NCBI GenBank assembly: GCA_030671945.1
Contig: DAOVHJ010000183.1
Coordinates: 1 to 5,581, forward strand
DNA: 5,581 nucleotides
Direction: 5' to 3'
Source: Candidatus Heimdallarchaeota archaeon
Lineage (GTDB): Archaea > Asgardarchaeota > Heimdallarchaeia > JABLTI01
This document shows, one piece after another, positions 4,504-5,581 of this stretch. A program made the translations under genes and the position numbers. Under the pieces are notes generated by a model, which searched no databases, had not been told where the DNA came from, and worked only from the letters and a program-made list of their open reading frames with translations. Numbering within the stretch: position 1 is the stretch's first letter; each line of letters starts with the position of its first letter.

Positions 4504-5581
4504 ATGAGCGAAGAACATACGCTAACTTTAACGAGTGCTGGTATAGATGTTGGGACTACTACGTCTCACTTAATATTTTCAAAACTTAAACTCGAGAAAA
4601 TATATACTCCAAGAGGCATTAAATTTGAAATAACTGAAAGAGAAATTCTCTATAAAGGTGATATCATTTTAACACCTTTAACTGATGCACAAACAATTGA
4701 TTATTTAAAACTTGTAGAGTTTCTAAAAAGAGAATATGAAAATGCAAATATGTCAATAGATGATATTGATACTGGTGCAGTTATAATAACCGGTGAGAGT
4801 GCTAAAAAGGAGAACGCAGAAGATCTTGTGAAAGCTCTAGCTCACAAAGCAGGGAAATTTGTTTGTGCAGCTGCAGGACCAAATTTTGAATCAGTCATCG
4901 CAGCAATGGGTTCAGGAGCAGTTCAATACTCAAAAGAAGCAAAAAAATCAGTAATCAACATAGACATAGGAGGGGGAACAAGCAATATTGCTATAGTAAA
5001 AGATGGCGAGATAGTTGAAGCTGCATGTGTAAATGTAGGCGGAAGATTAGTAGCATTTGATGGAGACAGCAAAATAATTAGAATTGAAGCACCAATTAGA
5101 ATTTTAGAAGAACAAACAGGAATTAATTTTGATTATGGACTAGAAGTTTCCGAGGAAAAGAAAAGAGAAATGGCACAAATTTTAGCTGATAGCTTGTTCG
5201 AAGTTATTAATCAAAAGATAGAGACTCAAATTGCTAAGAACTTATTGATGACAAATGAATTGAATTATGATGATGTGATAGATGAAATAATATTTTCTGG
5301 CGGTGTGGCTGAGTATATCTATCATAAAACAGATGAAGAATATGGAGACCTGGGTAAATATCTAGGAGAAGAGATCAGAAGAATCGTCAAAGAAAATAAG
5401 ATGAACATGCATGAACCGATCGAGTTAATCAGAGCAACAGTAATTGGAGCAGGTCAATATACACTACAGGTTTCTGGAGTAACAACTCACATATCTGATA
5501 TAGACATTCTACCAATACATAATATACCTGTTCTGGAACCAAAAATCTCCAATAAGGAAATAAATGAAGAAAATGTGAGGA
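4504..5581 (+). CDS. eutA: Ethanolamine ammonia-lyase reactivating factor EutA, 3' end missing
   Basis: The frame is open for 359 codons and leaves the window on the right; family members have roughly 460-480 residues, so about a quarter is missing. EutA is an actin/Hsp70-fold ATPase that uses ATP and Mg to replace damaged cobalamin in ethanolamine ammonia-lyase (EutBC), restoring the enzyme that splits ethanolamine to acetaldehyde and ammonia. The visible hallmarks are phosphate loop 1 SAGIDVGTTTSHLIFSKL (11-28), AVIITGESAKKENA (92-105), AAGPNFESVIA (123-133), phosphate loop 2 INIDIGGGTSNIA (151-163), NVGGRLV (177-183), the adenosine loop IIFSGGVAEY (262-271) and RATVIGAGQYTLQVSG (310-325). 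Each can be aligned with enterobacterial EutA from memory. It is divergent from the membrane-protein operon and stands alone here; eutB and eutC would be expected beyond the right edge. No microcompartment or other eut gene is visible. Diol dehydratase reactivases share the fold, but these motifs are those of EutA. Confidence 0.95.
   Translation, partial: MSEEHTLTLTSAGIDVGTTTSHLIFSKLKLEKIYTPRGIKFEITEREILYKGDIILTPLTDAQTIDYLKLVEFLKREYENANMSIDDIDTGAVIITGESAKKENAEDLVKALAHKAGKFVCAAAGPNFESVIAAMGSGAVQYSKEAKKSVINIDIGGGTSNIAIVKDGEIVEAACVNVGGRLVAFDGDSKIIRIEAPIRILEEQTGINFDYGLEVSEEKKREMAQILADSLFEVINQKIETQIAKNLLMTNELNYDDVIDEIIFSGGVAEYIYHKTDEEYGDLGKYLGEEIRRIVKENKMNMHEPIELIRATVIGAGQYTLQVSGVTTHISDIDILPIHNIPVLEPKISNKEINEENVR

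Noticed and set aside
4392..4589. Plus-strand open frame of 65 codons across the divergent promoter
   Set aside because: It runs into eutA in another frame, has no Shine-Dalgarno, and covers the probable promoters.
1..5581. tRNA, rRNA, CRISPR array, insertion sequence or defence system
   Set aside because: No cloverleaf, spaced direct-repeat array, transposase or terminal inverted repeats were seen, and the genes present are transport and metabolism genes.

Overview
The window is AT-rich and gene-dense. It carries four genes on the minus strand and one divergent gene on the plus strand, and both ends are cut inside genes. The organism is most likely an archaeon, possibly of the Asgard group. 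The reasons are short archaeal-type BRE/TATA-like elements in front of several genes, compact purine-rich ribosome-binding sites, and an ABC ATPase with a C-terminal zinc ribbon. This is inference from style; no rRNA or other marker gene is present, and a low-GC bacterium cannot be excluded.

Layout. Positions 1-1462 (minus, 3' end missing) encode a secreted, family-5-type (peptide/nickel/oligosaccharide) solute-binding protein. Its sequence blocks appear in the wrong order: the segment that normally ends such proteins comes first, right after the signal peptide, and the segment that normally starts them follows. Positions 1463-1744 are a 282-base leader/promoter region with a hairpin just ahead of the Shine-Dalgarno, a TATA-like box, an imperfect direct repeat, and a perfect 9-bp palindrome that overlaps the stop codon of the next gene. 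Positions 1745-2197 encode a 150-residue protein with about three membrane segments and a charged N-terminus, not recognised. Positions 2194-3222 encode an ABC ATPase of the LolD/MacB type extended by an AbrB-like strand-rich segment and a four-cysteine zinc ribbon; its stop codon overlaps the start of the small membrane protein as ATGA, so the two are probably translationally coupled. Positions 3325 to about 4344 encode a membrane protein with about five membrane segments, also not recognised. Positions 4345-4503 are the divergent promoter region. Positions 4504-5581 (plus, 3' end missing) encode EutA, the ATP-dependent reactivating factor of adenosylcobalamin-dependent ethanolamine ammonia-lyase.

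How they may work together. The five-segment protein, the ATPase and the three-segment protein run in the same direction with a 102-base gap and a 4-base overlap. They look like one membrane complex powered by the ATPase, although neither membrane protein resembles FtsX/MacB or DppB/DppC permeases. The binding protein downstream has its own leader and probably its own promoter, so its link to this ATPase is unproven. EutA points to ethanolamine breakdown; eutB and eutC would be expected beyond the right edge.
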